Source: Acridotheres tristis
Lineage: Eukaryota; Chordata; Aves; Passeriformes; Sturnidae
Reading direction: 5' to 3'
Length of the DNA stretch: 64,000 nucleotides
Assembly (NCBI GenBank): GCA_037013685.1
Contig: CM072894.1
Coordinates: forward strand, 15,511,449-15,575,448
The notes below the pieces were generated by a model, which was not told where the DNA came from, did no database searches, and worked only from the letters and a program-made list of their open reading frames with translations. Within the stretch, counting starts at the first letter, position 1. Each line of letters opens with the position of its first letter. Made by a program: the position numbers and the translations under genes. Positions 35,551 to 47,600 of the stretch are shown piece after piece.

Positions 35551-36479
35551 GTGTAGATCATAATGAAGTTGTAGACAAAGTTCTGCATTTCCCTGTTAGG
35601 TAGGACAAAAATGTTATTATAGAACTACACAGGAGGTGTCTTTTTCAAAGTAAGAATTAGAATGCTTCTTTTCTTGAATAGCTAACAGTATAAGTTAATG
35701 TGTGATAGTTTTGTTGTTGGGAAAGAGCTATCAGCTTGCTATTTTACTGAACCAACTGCAGAATTGTATCTTGTATAGCACTCTTCTTCAAAATGTACAT
35801 TCACTCTGCTCCTATGGAAGATTGTAAAATGAATATCAGTAACTTTATGACCTGTACTGTTTTATGGTGCCAAGGCCAGAATAGCAGAGTTCTCTTCAGG
35901 TGACTACCATTACTGATACTGAAATCTTGCCAGTGTATCCCAACTTTCACAGTGACTTTTGATTAAAAACTGCACAGAGCCTCTCCCATAGTAGAGAAAG
36001 CTTTATTTTCTTTTTAGGAAAGATTTTCTTACATTATGGAAGTATTTCTTCTATTCAGACCACAGTGAGAGATTTTTACATCTTTATAATTTATCAATGC
36101 TCTGTTACTGGTATTAGGTGACCATTTATCGGTTTCTTTGTCCAACCTGTAAATAAATGTAATTTCACAGGCAGTTTGGAACAGTTGTCTGAAATGATTT
36201 TGGTTTTTCTGAGGCTGAGTGGTAAACGACTGGCTTGTGGTCCCTGCTTTGACCTTTGCGTGGGCCTGGATGTGTAAGTTCATGCCGCAGTGCATGTGTC
36301 AGGTCAGCCCACAGCAGCTGGTCTGAAAGAATTGGAGCAGAACATGGCAGTGAAGTCGATTGCAATGTCAGAACCACTGCAGTAGAGAAGGGAAACCAGG
36401 GCCCTGCCTCTTAGGGCATCTGTATCCAGCCAGCAGACAATGAAAGCAGCAGGCTCTAATGAGAAAAGGGAAGCCAGTG
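35551..36479. other. Gene desert
   Basis: No gene or repeat recognised. Confidence 0.55.
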
Positions 36480-37210
36480 AAGGAGACAGACTCTGTGAAA
36501 TTTATTAGCTGGTGCAATAAAGCTGCTTCTTTGGGAGTGAACCTGAAGTGGCCTCTGAGTTAATTTGGGATGAAAAGCCCAGTAAGGGAGGCAGTTTATT
36601 GGGGTTCATCCTCTTCATAACCCAAGATATTGACCCCTACGGTCTCCCAGCCAGCAGCAAAAATATCAGACTCTCCCATTTGTGCACAGTACCGTTTATT
36701 TTCATGTAATAAAAACACCCCCTGAGTCTGTTAACTATTATCCATTTCCCTTTGCAGGATGTATCGTACCAGTCATCATTGAGAATATTGCTTTCAGACT
36801 CATTTTAGTTTATAGCCCCAAATATTTCTTGTTTGCTTTGAGTAATTGTTTTCTGTTAAAAATTGGGTAGCTGGCTTGTTAATTAGTGAGATATAAACCA
36901 GATTCATCACTACATTTTTAAAGCTATGGTGCCAGCTAGCGGTGAGAGATAATAGACAGTGTCTCGAGTGTGACATTTATCTAAGTGTACGGTATATTTT
37001 TATTTGCATCATGATAACGTGACATTAAGTTTTATTTGTCAGTTATCAGTACCTTGTGACCAAAAAAATGTAAAATAAAATGAGCCACTGCTATAATTTT
37101 ACAGTTGGATTTAGTTGGGTATTGTTTATTTGAAACCTTCCCTCCATTATTGATGGAGTAATTGTATCATTCATCAGACCATTTGCCAGTGAAGCCCTTT
37201 AATCCTTAGT
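36480..37210. promoter_or_regulatory. Candidate conserved enhancer block
   Basis: Non-repetitive sequence dense in developmental factor motifs: GCAATAAAG (HOX posterior-type) near 36515, TTAATTAG near 36879, a perfect octamer ATTTGCAT at 37002-37009 (POU factors), and GTAATTGTATCATTCATCA near 37159. This texture and the expected position in the HoxD telomeric landscape suggest an enhancer. Conservation is not shown, and AT-rich DNA yields such motifs by chance. Confidence 0.3.
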
Positions 37211-39460
37211 TTTTCACATGTGGACATCACTTCTTATGCATTATGAACCTGTAGGTGCTCTTCTACTTTGCTGGAAATCTGAATTTCTTAAAAAATGCAG
37301 TAGACTTTAGTTGTGAGCAGCAGAAAGATGCGTAGAAGGTTTCTGCAATTGATTCACTTGTGCAAATTAAGAAGAGCTTTAGTGTGGCCAATGCTGGGCA
37401 AAACTTAATTGATTCTATTTATTTAGCTGATACACCTTACTAAAATGAAAAAAAATCCTGAGTTTTATTAACATTAGAGGAAATTTCAAACAATTTCTTA
37501 TTCATTATGCACTGTGTTCATATAAGCTCACAATAGAAAAGAAAAATAAACAACTCTTAAGAACATTTGTAAAGAAATTTTAAAAATAACTTATTTTTCT
37601 TTCTAACAAGGAGTCATTGACAAGTCATCTTTTCTGGTTTAATTAAGCAATAACCAATCTCGGTGAGGTTGTGGAAGGCTCTTGAATACTAATAAATAAA
37701 ACCAGAAGATGAAGCATTTCTTTCATTAAATAGTAGGAGCTGTTTATAACTCTATTACTTACAGTTAAAATCAATTATTATTACTAATACTCTTCAAGTA
37801 ATTTATACCTGAAGGCACACTGAAGGTTGTAAAGCAGAACTTTTCTTTTTAAATGTCAGACATAGCCATGAAGGTCAGCTCTTGTGAATAAGGACACCTC
37901 AGATGAACACACGTGTAATAATATTTGTGAAGATAGATCTCATGTTAGTGACAGCTGCTGGCTGCAAGCAGAGCTGCCACAGTCTTACTTCTACTCTAAT
38001 ACATGTGACTATACTGGTGGAAAAATATAGGGATGTTTGAAAACAGAATGATTTTTGTATGAGAGTGAATCAACTAAGTTAGACACAGAAAATGTTTATT
38101 TAAAAGAGGTGCCTAAAATATTAACTTGCAATATACTGTCATGATTTCATCATACATTTCCTTCTGGTCCCCCTTCCTTTCCAGTGTCTCTGCGACAGGT
38201 GTGCACTTCCTCATTTTTCTTCTGTGCTGTTGCAATACAGTTGCTTTAATTCAATGTTACAGGGAATATTTCAGTGGGAAAAAACCCTATGTCCCTTAAA
38301 ATATTGAAATGCAAGTATGAATCTTAACTGTTTTCTTAATTGCAGGTTTTATAATATGCGTTTAATGCTATTGCCTAATTAATTACTTAAATTGATTTAT
38401 TCTGCATTTAACATTTACATAAATTCGGATTCAATAAATAAGGTTTTAGTTTTTTAAAGAGCATATCATGTGTTGCCCAGTCGCAACAGTCATAGAATAT
38501 TAGGTACACTTTGAATTTGAGATCAACCTATGGCATTCTACAGGCTAATTTTTCTCTTTTTTGTGCTTAACTTAAACAAGTGTCTATAAACACAATATCA
38601 CTGTACAACTAAACCACCATTTTTATTTTATTTTATTGTAACTCCACTGTAATTAAAAAAGAAAAAGAAGTTGCTTATTTGGATGAATGTCTAAAATGTT
38701 GTCAGCACCGAGATTAATTGTTTGGCTTCCAAACAAAATAATGTGGAGTTCAGTAACATAAACATCACGATCCATATTTATTATGTTGATACATCCATTT
38801 GAATTGACAGTCTAGCTATCGTGGTATTAGACACCAAATGTATTTCTTGTCCTAAACTAATAACTTACATGAAAGACAAAAATTATACAAAAAGATTATT
38901 TTAAACACAATTTTAAGGGTATTTTAAAGTTTATTTTTCACACTATTACTAGATAAGATATAAATTTAGTAGTTTGCATTCTTTATTGCTCTAGAACATG
39001 TCTTGTTAATACAGCACGGAAATAATATACATTTAGTGGATTCTAAACTGGATACCCTCGTGTCTCTCATAAAACTCTGAAATTTTTGTATTTAAAAATC
39101 TGCATGATATATTAAGTTCAATGGACTTAGAAAAATCCAGAGTTTAAGCATGAAGTTTAATTAAAAAAAAAACAAAACAAGAAACAAACAAACCCCTTAA
39201 AAACCCTGTCTAAATAGAGCTGTCAGATAATTCCTTTAAATCCACTGATGTTGTGTTGGAGTTGTCGGAGGAGAATGTGATACCATGGCTGATGAAGTGG
39301 GAAAAAGCATCACAATAATTTTGAAATCAAGAGGAATGTGTTTCAAAAGCCCTTTGGCAATAAAAACCACAAACAGACAAAACCACTCAAACCCCAAAGA
39401 AACAAACAAAAGCCCCACAAAAGCAAGCAACCAGCTGCTTTATTATTTACAGAGAGCTTC
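37211..39460. other. Gene desert
   Basis: AT-rich; two A/C-rich low-complexity tracts (39161-39197, 39364-39425). Homeodomain-type ATTAATTAC near 38377. No gene recognised. Confidence 0.55.
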
Positions 39461-39470
39461 CCCATTTGAG

Positions 39471-39484
39471 TACCTGGGGGCGCC
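39471..39484 (+). promoter_or_regulatory. CTCF-like motif 1
   Basis: TACCTGGGGGCGCC resembles the CTCF core (CCACCAGGGGGCGC), sharing ACC and GGGGGCGC with one mismatch between them. Orientation is plus. Confidence 0.35.
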
Positions 39485-39740
39485 TTTTCTGCCTTCCCCT
39501 TGGAATTCTGTCACTGGAGCCCTCCACAGAGCTCTGTGTCAGAAGATGGAGTGCCCGGTATGGGAGTTGGCCACATCTGTCAGGAAACTGCTACAGATGG
39601 TTCAACTCATTAGCTGCCAGAACTCCTAGCAAACATCATCTGAGAGTATGGGGACCTCACTTGGACTAAATGTTAAGCTTGCCTCCTGTTCAGTGTCATT
39701 ACATTTTCTGCAAAATATGTTCCTTAACCATTTCTGTTAG

Positions 39741-39770
39741 AGACTGGATACTCTTGGATGTATCCAGTCT
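39741..39770. repeat. Perfect 11-bp hairpin
   Basis: AGACTGGATAC (39741-39751), an 8-base loop TCTTGGAT, and GTATCCAGTCT (39760-39770) are exact reverse complements. After a 2x2 mismatch the pairing resumes for three bases (GTT at 39736-39738 with AAC at 39773-39775). It is too short for a typical miRNA precursor; it may be a structured RNA stem, a dimeric binding site or a small transposon remnant. Confidence 0.85.
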
Positions 39771-39775
39771 GCAAC

Positions 39776-40135
39776 TCTGCTTTGTTCAATTTGAATATGT
39801 AAGAGAATTAAATTAATACCGGTTCCACTACACAGAGTCTCAAGTGTAGCTCACTCTTTCTGTTAAATTTTGTATATAGCTGATATTAGTACATCTTCAT
39901 AATGATATCACAACTGGGATGTGATGAACCCCAATGCAGTATACACTTGTATTTGCAATACCTTTCTTTAGTACCGTGTCTCTATTGTGATGTGTGCTGT
40001 CACTCATGCAGAATCTCTCACCTTACCTGTCTTCTTGTTGCTCGGTATTTCCAGCAAAGTTGTTCCACGTCTGTGTGAGTGTTGTTGTAGCAGAGCAATC
40101 ACAGCAGGTGTTCCACAGTTAGCTTTGCAGCAAAG
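39776..40135. other. Gene desert
   Basis: No feature identified. Confidence 0.5.
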
Positions 40136-40150
40136 CCAGCAGAGGGAGCA
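40136..40150 (+). promoter_or_regulatory. CTCF-like motif 2
   Basis: CCAGCAGAGGGAGCA matches the CTCF core CCASYAGRKGGC except A for C at the last core position. It has the same orientation as the motif at 39471, 0.65 kb away. Confidence 0.4.
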
Positions 40151-43100
40151 GACACACTGGTGTCTTGTGGTTCTGACAGATTTTGGCCATTTTACCCTAT
40201 TGTTTTTGCAAATGCGTGTATTTTCCTATATGTGATCGTTACATATGAGAATGTGGGCTAATGTCTGTGCGTTGGAAGTTCAGTAACTGTGGGGAAAAGC
40301 TCACCTGTTGACTGTTTTATGATTACAAAATTAACTTTGATTTTGAAAAGATTTGCATATATCATTTTGTGTACTGAGACTAATTATTTGTGCTGAGGTT
40401 TTTTTGTGCCCTGAAGAGACTTCCCTTAAAAAACCCTCTTCCATTATACTTCAGAGCATTCTGCCTTTAGAAAATCCACAGCATAATTTTAAGTACAGGT
40501 TAAGATGACTTCACACACTTGCAAGGTCAAGCCCTTAATAAATCACTATACACATTGTGTGCAGTTCACCTGTGTGAAATAGGCTTGAAAGGACTGGTCT
40601 GGTCATAGCTGATTTTTGGAGATACATTTTGGGTGCATGCAAACAGACTTCTTTTTCAGTTGCATCTAAATGCAAAAATTGCCTGAAAATTGTTTTCCTA
40701 TTCGTGGTCGTTGTGCCTTAGGCCTGCTCCCAAAGTTGGCAGGAATTTACATGAACAAATGTCAGGGTAGAAAGGTGGGAGTCTTTATACAATCTTCTGT
40801 GTGTTTAAACAATACAGTGAAGTAAGTATTACTTTGTAAATGATGTTGTTTGCATCATGATTTAAACTTTGTTTAAATACTTTTTTTTGTGATAGCATTA
40901 TTGCACTCTGTGCTTGGTTAAGCCAGGCGGGGTTGATTATCATTAAGAGTTATTTATTTCTATTTTATTAAGCCTCCTTTTACATTCATGTTACAGGTTA
41001 ATTTATACTTTTATTTCATGCACTACTTGGCTTTACTGATTAATATGCCCCATGGCATTCAATAAAGCCAGGCAGTGGAGGAAATAAGAGTGGTATTAAT
41101 TTCTAACATTGCTATAAATTTGCCTTAATAAAACTAGCTCAATAACACTGCGGTAGTACTACAATGGATGCTTCCAAATTGTTAGCAAAGACACAACTGA
41201 AAGAACTACACATTTTTTTCCAGAATTTAAGAATGCTGTGCTGTCTTTTTACTCATGTTCAAATTAGGCTACCTGTTATAATACTGAGTGCTCTTACATT
41301 GTGTTCTAAAACACAGTACATATTTTAAAAAATATATATTATTGTACTCAATCAATCAATTCAATCATAAGCAGATAAACCCCCTTGATCCTTTCAAATG
41401 CCTTTTGGATTTTCATGACCACTGTTACTTAACAGACAGGTTCCAAAATACCAGGAAGAAAGAGACAATTCTGGACTATAAGGGCAAACAGAAAACAAGA
41501 AAAATTAGAACAATAGGTTTTCTTTTTAGTAGTTAAATAACTGTTATTGATTTATATTTTCCAGTATTTTTCCATTTATTTATTTACATGTTGCTTCGTA
41601 GTAGAGGAAAATTCTCAAGAAAGAAACACAGATAGGATTGGTGAATATAAATTTTAGGTGCACAAACTATTCATTATAGTGGAAATATTTTGGCTATATT
41701 TTCCTTATTAACTATTAACTATTAACTATTAACTATGATAGTGGCATTTTTTCAGGTCTAAATTGTGAAACCTCTGTAGCATAAAATCCTTAAGTAAACT
41801 TTGCTATGTAACATGTAGTTGTGACAAATTTTTTACTCATGCCTGCATTCCTTTATTACTCAAACTCACATTGACTTAACTGAAAATTTTGCTCAGAAAG
41901 AGGGGTTTGGATAGAATGGTTATTTGACCTCAGTACAAAATGAAAGCATGATAAAGCAAGTTAGCACAGAAAAATCTGAACAAAACCACAGCCCAATAGA
42001 ATTGCCAAATCCTCAGAGCTTGATCCTAGAAGGTTCATGGAGAAGCTCATTCCTGAAGTCATTGGGATGTGAGCCTTCTCTGCACTTTGCTGGGTCAGAC
42101 ATTAATAAATCACTCAACACATTTTGCAGAGATCGCCTTTGGGGCGAAAGGCAGCAAATGTTTAAAAGGATTAATATAAACATTATATATCAAACAGAAC
42201 CTATTTTTACATTCAGGCAGCTATGAAAATAATGCTGTCATTTTGATAAGTGTATTGGTTAGTTAAAATCAGATGGGCAGCACACTAACTGCTGTAATTT
42301 GATTTTTACTAAATAATATGAATTTACATAATGCATAATCTAAGAGTCTACCAATATAGATTCAAATTAAAATTTTAGGCTTTTTGTAATGATCTTTGCT
42401 TAATATGTTTTTGTAAATAGTAACAAAACCTGTAAAATTGCCTTACTTACTATAAAACTCATATATATCCAGACGTAGCATTTAATTAGGTCATATGATG
42501 CTGCTATAGTTTAAGTAAAATGTCAAATAATTTTGTTTAAGTGTTCTATAACCTTGTAATCATAGAGGCACTGAAGTTAGAAATGGAAATGTTGTCCTCA
42601 CGTGTGCCAGGCACAGCCAGGTCTGTTCTGTGCCCTGCATTCATGATGTGAGATATTTTGTGTGGGTGAACTTCTTGTGGAGTTCCATTTTATCAACTGT
42701 TTTCTCAGAAAAACGTTTAGTTTTTAATGGAAAACTAAATGTCTTCCTTTATCTAACTTTTAAACAAGGTATTTGCCAACAATAGGAGTAATGACATTCA
42801 CAGGCACACACATTTGATTCAGTGGTTTAAGTGGGGATGTAATCTGTAATTCTTTGGGGGAGATTTGCCAACTGCTGTGCCAAGCTGGATAGCTTACTCT
42901 GGAACTGTACTTCATGGAAGCTCCTATATATGCCCCCAGAGTGGTGGAAAATTAGATTAGATAAATAGACCATTGATTAGATGGTTTTGCAGTTTAGTTT
43001 GCCAGAAATGATGAAAATCTGTACCATGTATGATCTGTGCAGCCCATGAATGCTTTCTGTCTTTCATTGACAAGAGCAGAAGTTTGGGCAGCTCATTTGC

Positions 43101-44270
43101 TCTGTGGGTAAGGCTTTTGGGGTGCATGTGAAAGAGACAGAGAACATTTTTTTTTTCTGCTGCACGCATAAGCAGCAGATAAGATTATTAAAGGAAAATT
43201 CGCCAGAGTAATTTTTCATTCAATTGGTTTAACCCCCCAATGCAAAACTATAGGTCTGTTTTCTTCTTGGATCACCACACCAAGCAGAATAAGCTGCAGT
43301 GTTTACAAAACAGAAAAATGTGTGTTTGGGCTGAGAGCATAACACATGAAGTTAAATATGAGCAGGTCTCTTCAGTGTTAGCAGTGTGGGGTGTGGGGAT
43401 TGGGATGAATGAGAATGTCAGCCTGGGTGCTGCAGGTAAGGCAGGAATGGTTGAAGCAATGTTGTTTTCTTTGACAGTTTTTTAAAAAGCAGTCCATTAT
43501 AAAGGGGTGTCTAAAAAGAATGGTGAATCTTCCTGTCCATCTCTTGCACTTTACTTACCTTCATGCAGATGTTGAAACAACAATATTCACTTCTGTTTCA
43601 ATGTTTCTGTCTGTTATCAGTAGGAGTAAACTGATGTTTTCATTTCTTTTTGTTTCATTTTGATGTGTGTTCCTTTTTCTCCCCTTAACCATACATCACA
43701 CCTGCACTTCCATAGAACACAGAAAATTCTGTACTTTTGTGGAAGGAAGCACATACTGATTTTCTATTCTGTCGCTCCATAAAATGTTTCTCCTCTTTCA
43801 ATGTATTTTTATGGAATTAAAAGGTTGCCTTTATTTATTGGCTGGTGGTAAGTATTATTTATTTTTACACCTTCTTTACAGCACAATCTTGGAAGAGAAA
43901 CTGTGCTCTAAAAATTGTTATGAAGTTTTACATTTCTAGCCATGCGTTTAAGTGACATTTGTTTCAGAGGGAATAGATCTCTTCTCAGATGATGTTTTCT
44001 GGGAACTAGAACCAAAAATCCAAACCCGATATAGCTAAATCCTTGCCTGTATCTCTGAGAAGACCATAAATTTATCTGAAGAAAAAGCCAAACATGATTG
44101 TAATTAGAATCACTGAAATATTTTCTGGACGTCTGAGGCAAAACCGAACGTAGTAACACATAATAGTAAGTTCAGTCCATTCTGTATGAAGTGTTAACGT
44201 TGAGCTGATCTAGTGCTGATGCTCATGAGGAATTGGAACGGTGCCTTTATTTAGGCCTTCTCGCAAGCAG
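40151..44270. other. Gene desert with 7-bp tandem repeat
   Basis: Four exact copies of ATTAACT at 41707-41734. Otherwise AT-rich, with no gene or repeat family recognised. Confidence 0.55.
41707..41734. repeat. (ATTAACT)4 tandem repeat
   Basis: Four consecutive exact 7-base units; each contains ATTAAC, the HNF1 half site, but not the full palindrome. Confidence 0.9.
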
Positions 44271-44274
44271 CAAA

Positions 44275-44632
44275 CTGTACACGGCCCCGAAGCGGCTGGC
44301 GCTCCGTGCCTTGGATCGGAGCCTTGGATGCCGGCCTGGGAGCGGTCCCTGGCGGGATCCCGGCTCCCTGCCCGCCCCGCCCGCCCGGCCCTGCGGGGCG
44401 GGGCCTGAGCCGCGCCGGGATGGGCGGGCGGCGCTCAGCCGGGATAAAACGTGCCGCAAATTTAGCGCCACTCGCTGCAATTCCTATTGTGTGATCATTT
44501 ACTGGCCGTCATTATGGGATCGCTGTTCGAGCCGCGCTGCTGCCTCTTCAATCTCGCACCAGCTCCATGGCAGCGGGTCTGCCTTGCAGCCTTTGTCGCT
44601 ACCATTTCCTGCAAATCGTTGCGATCTTAGTA
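44275..44632. promoter_or_regulatory. Orphan CpG island in the desert
   Basis: By eye about 37 CpGs in 350 bp, against very few in the surrounding 20 kb. The left half is GC-rich with Sp1-type boxes (CCCGCCCCGCCCGCCC, GGGGCGGGGCC). The right half (about 44449-44630) is less GC-rich but keeps CpGs and contains GGATAAAAC, TTTAGCGCC (E2F-like), CCTATTGTG (SOX-like) and CATTATGGG. The nearest known promoter is 20 kb away. No coding exon or convincing splice donor is seen on either strand. It could be a lncRNA promoter or a poised developmental enhancer island. Confidence 0.75.
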
Positions 44633-44639
44633 AAGAGAT

Positions 44640-47600
44640 AGGAAAATGAAGGAGTGATGGGAAGAGGAAGGATATCAATTTGCATGTAGTCATAATTCCT
44701 TCCATATTTGCTTTCAAGTATTTGTTTAAAATCCTGCTTGATGTGGAGAAATGCCTACCCTATAAACTATTGAAAGTTGAATTCATTTGATGGTTTTGTA
44801 TGGATTGGAGTCTAACTGCAATCCTGAATACAGTGTTTATAGATATAATTTTAGGAACATTTGTCTCTGTCTGCAGTTTGTGGAAACTCTTTCCTTATGA
44901 ATGGGCTTCACAGCCCATTCAAAGGTGAACTTCACATTTTGCCCACCACTGCTCCTTACATGATAATAAACAATGTGGTTATAATGATGATGATTACAAT
45001 AACAACTCTTAACAACTGGCGTGAAGAGCAGAGCAGACAAAAGGTCTTGCTACTAGGTGAAATCATCAGAAACATTCTGTGCACTTTCTATCTTCTCATT
45101 TGAGCAGATGCCTATTATGGTCTATCAAGTGGAATGTTGTTTTGAGGATCCTTAGCGTGGACGTGGTTTGCTGGAGCTCAGCCCAGGTATAGAGTCCCAC
45201 TCTAACTGAAAGGTGCAGGCATGCATTGCAAATTGCTGAAGTATGGCCTTTCTAATTAAAAATCAACGGGCCTCATTTTATTGGGCCTTCCTAGAACTGA
45301 TGCTGGGCAGCTTTGTATTTATTTAAAGTTCTTATGAAATAAATAACTGGCATGCTTATAATGAATATATTATTTTATCTAAAACTAGATATTGGCAAAG
45401 GAATGCAGGGAGGTTTTCACTGAGGGCTGCTGCTCTCACCCTGGTGCTTCTAGGAAAACGATACAATATGTTTTACTAAACATCTGAAGTCAAGGCATCT
45501 GAGATAGTTTGCATCCACTATTACTCTATTTGTACTATAATCCTAAGATTTTTTCCTAAAATCCAGCAACATTTATGCTTGAGTTCCTGTTATAATCCTG
45601 CACAATAATTTCAGCTAGTGAACTTAGGGAGAGTGCAAGTCTTTAAGGCTTCAGAATTCCATCTAAGGAGATGCATCTGAGAATATGGATTTTTCCATGG
45701 TTATTTTTATCCCATTCTTTGTTAGAGAAAATATGTAGGAAAAATGTTTCTAAAATGTGTTCCCAACTATGATAGTTGTTACAAAGCCGGGGCTTTTTTT
45801 TTAAACTCTGGAGGATGATCGTCCAAATTTCAGCATTTCTTTTTTGGCATTTGTTACTTGGTAAAGAAAAGATGGGAATGACAGAAGGAAAAGATGAGAA
45901 GCAGGATACAATAAATGGAATCTCTTCAGGAGCAGTACACTTTTCACCTCTGGGTGCCACTGTTCAACTGTTTCTTGTGCAGTGACCATCTGCTTAAAAG
46001 TCCAGCTCTTATTGGAGAAATATTCCCTGGAAGAAGCTGTTAAAGAGATACTGCCTCTATCTCTGCATAATCAAGAAGCAAGTTTCTGATGTATGGATAT
46101 TAGTCATGCACTGTTCCCATATGCTTTTAACATGCTGAACAAGGAAACAGTAAACGTGCCGCATTTGTTCAGTTTATTGAGAGTAATCTGATGGTTTATT
46201 TAAAACTTTTCTTGCCTCTTTAGTTAGAAGTTGAAATGTGAATCTGTTTTTTTATATATATAAATGAATACTAGTATGCAGATTGACTCTAATAATTCAG
46301 TTGATTTAAACAAGTTTTACAATAGCAACAATGATTTGCTTTATTGCCCACAACCTACATAATTCAAAAATCTATTGACCGACACAATTTCTTTTCAAAT
46401 ATTGTAGAACTCTTAATATTCAGAGCAAAATTAATTGCAGTCTGTGTATCCAGCTGTTCCACTAGATTAATTATATTGTGACTATTTCTCCTAGAAACTC
46501 AGCCAGGTCAACTTATTGCTAAATGACGCTGGACCTCTTCTCTGAACTGTTCTATGATTTTAATTCTAGTCAAATAAAACTCTTCTGTGGATGAAATCAA
46601 GTGTCATTTAACTCCTTCATTACTAAAAGATGTGTTTAGAGCAACATTTTCAAAATAATAAAATTGCATTTTGTGTCACGAAATATCCCCTTTCTCAGCC
46701 AGGGGGGACACTGCTGCTGTCTTGCCCATACCTTCAGTCTAGTTCTTCCTGCACCCTGCTGAGCACTGCAGTCTATCAGTGAAAGCCAGCAAGCCTTTTT
46801 CATATCTGCACACAGACAGTGGAAAGTTCCATGATTGCCTCATAAACAGGCATGGGCTGCATTTATTACTGTTCAGTAGTTCTGTATGTGTTTTATATAT
46901 GCATTTGCTCAAACTGGTGGAGGAAAAATTCAGACAAAAACATCTGTTAAAAATTAATTTCAACTTTGTCTCGGATTTGTACATTTTCTTTCTATCCAGC
47001 TTCATTGGAAAATCCCAAATAAATACAACACTTCAAAATAAAAGAATTTAACTTTATCCTGGGAACATCCAGTTTAGGTCTTGGAAAGGGAAATGTGTAA
47101 TAAAATGCTGCTCAAATGAAATTGGTGAAGCTGTAAAATACGTAAGTGGAAACTTTGAGGAAACTGGCAATGAGAAACTGGAAATCAAGCAGTAATTTAA
47201 GTTTCACACAACCACCCTTTGCATGTGTGAGTACAAAGGAGAGACTAGGAACAAGTGTGAGTCAGACCTCTCCTCTCAGGAACTGAAGGGACAGAGATTC
47301 CCAGCATCTGTTTCCTTAACTATCACCCAGAGGATACTGGTGGTAAATCACAGTGAGTAAAAATAGAATCAGAAAAATAGCTCAAAACAAATGAGGTACT
47401 GTATTTTGCAGTACTTTTGCAGTAGATCTGTATCCAGCTTGGCTTTCATCTGTGTTCAAATTGGATGTGTCAGCTTACATTCACTTCTAAACAAATTGTT
47501 AATAAAATCACAAGCATGGCTAATTAGGATGTTCCACAAAACAGCCAGCCAAATTTGGTGCCTGAATGGGAGATTTTTCCCGCTCACATATTTTAATGAA

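Noticed and set aside
44233..44649. 138-codon frame across the orphan CpG island
   Set aside because: Composition artefact; several frames are open on both strands and no codon signature or splice site supports it.
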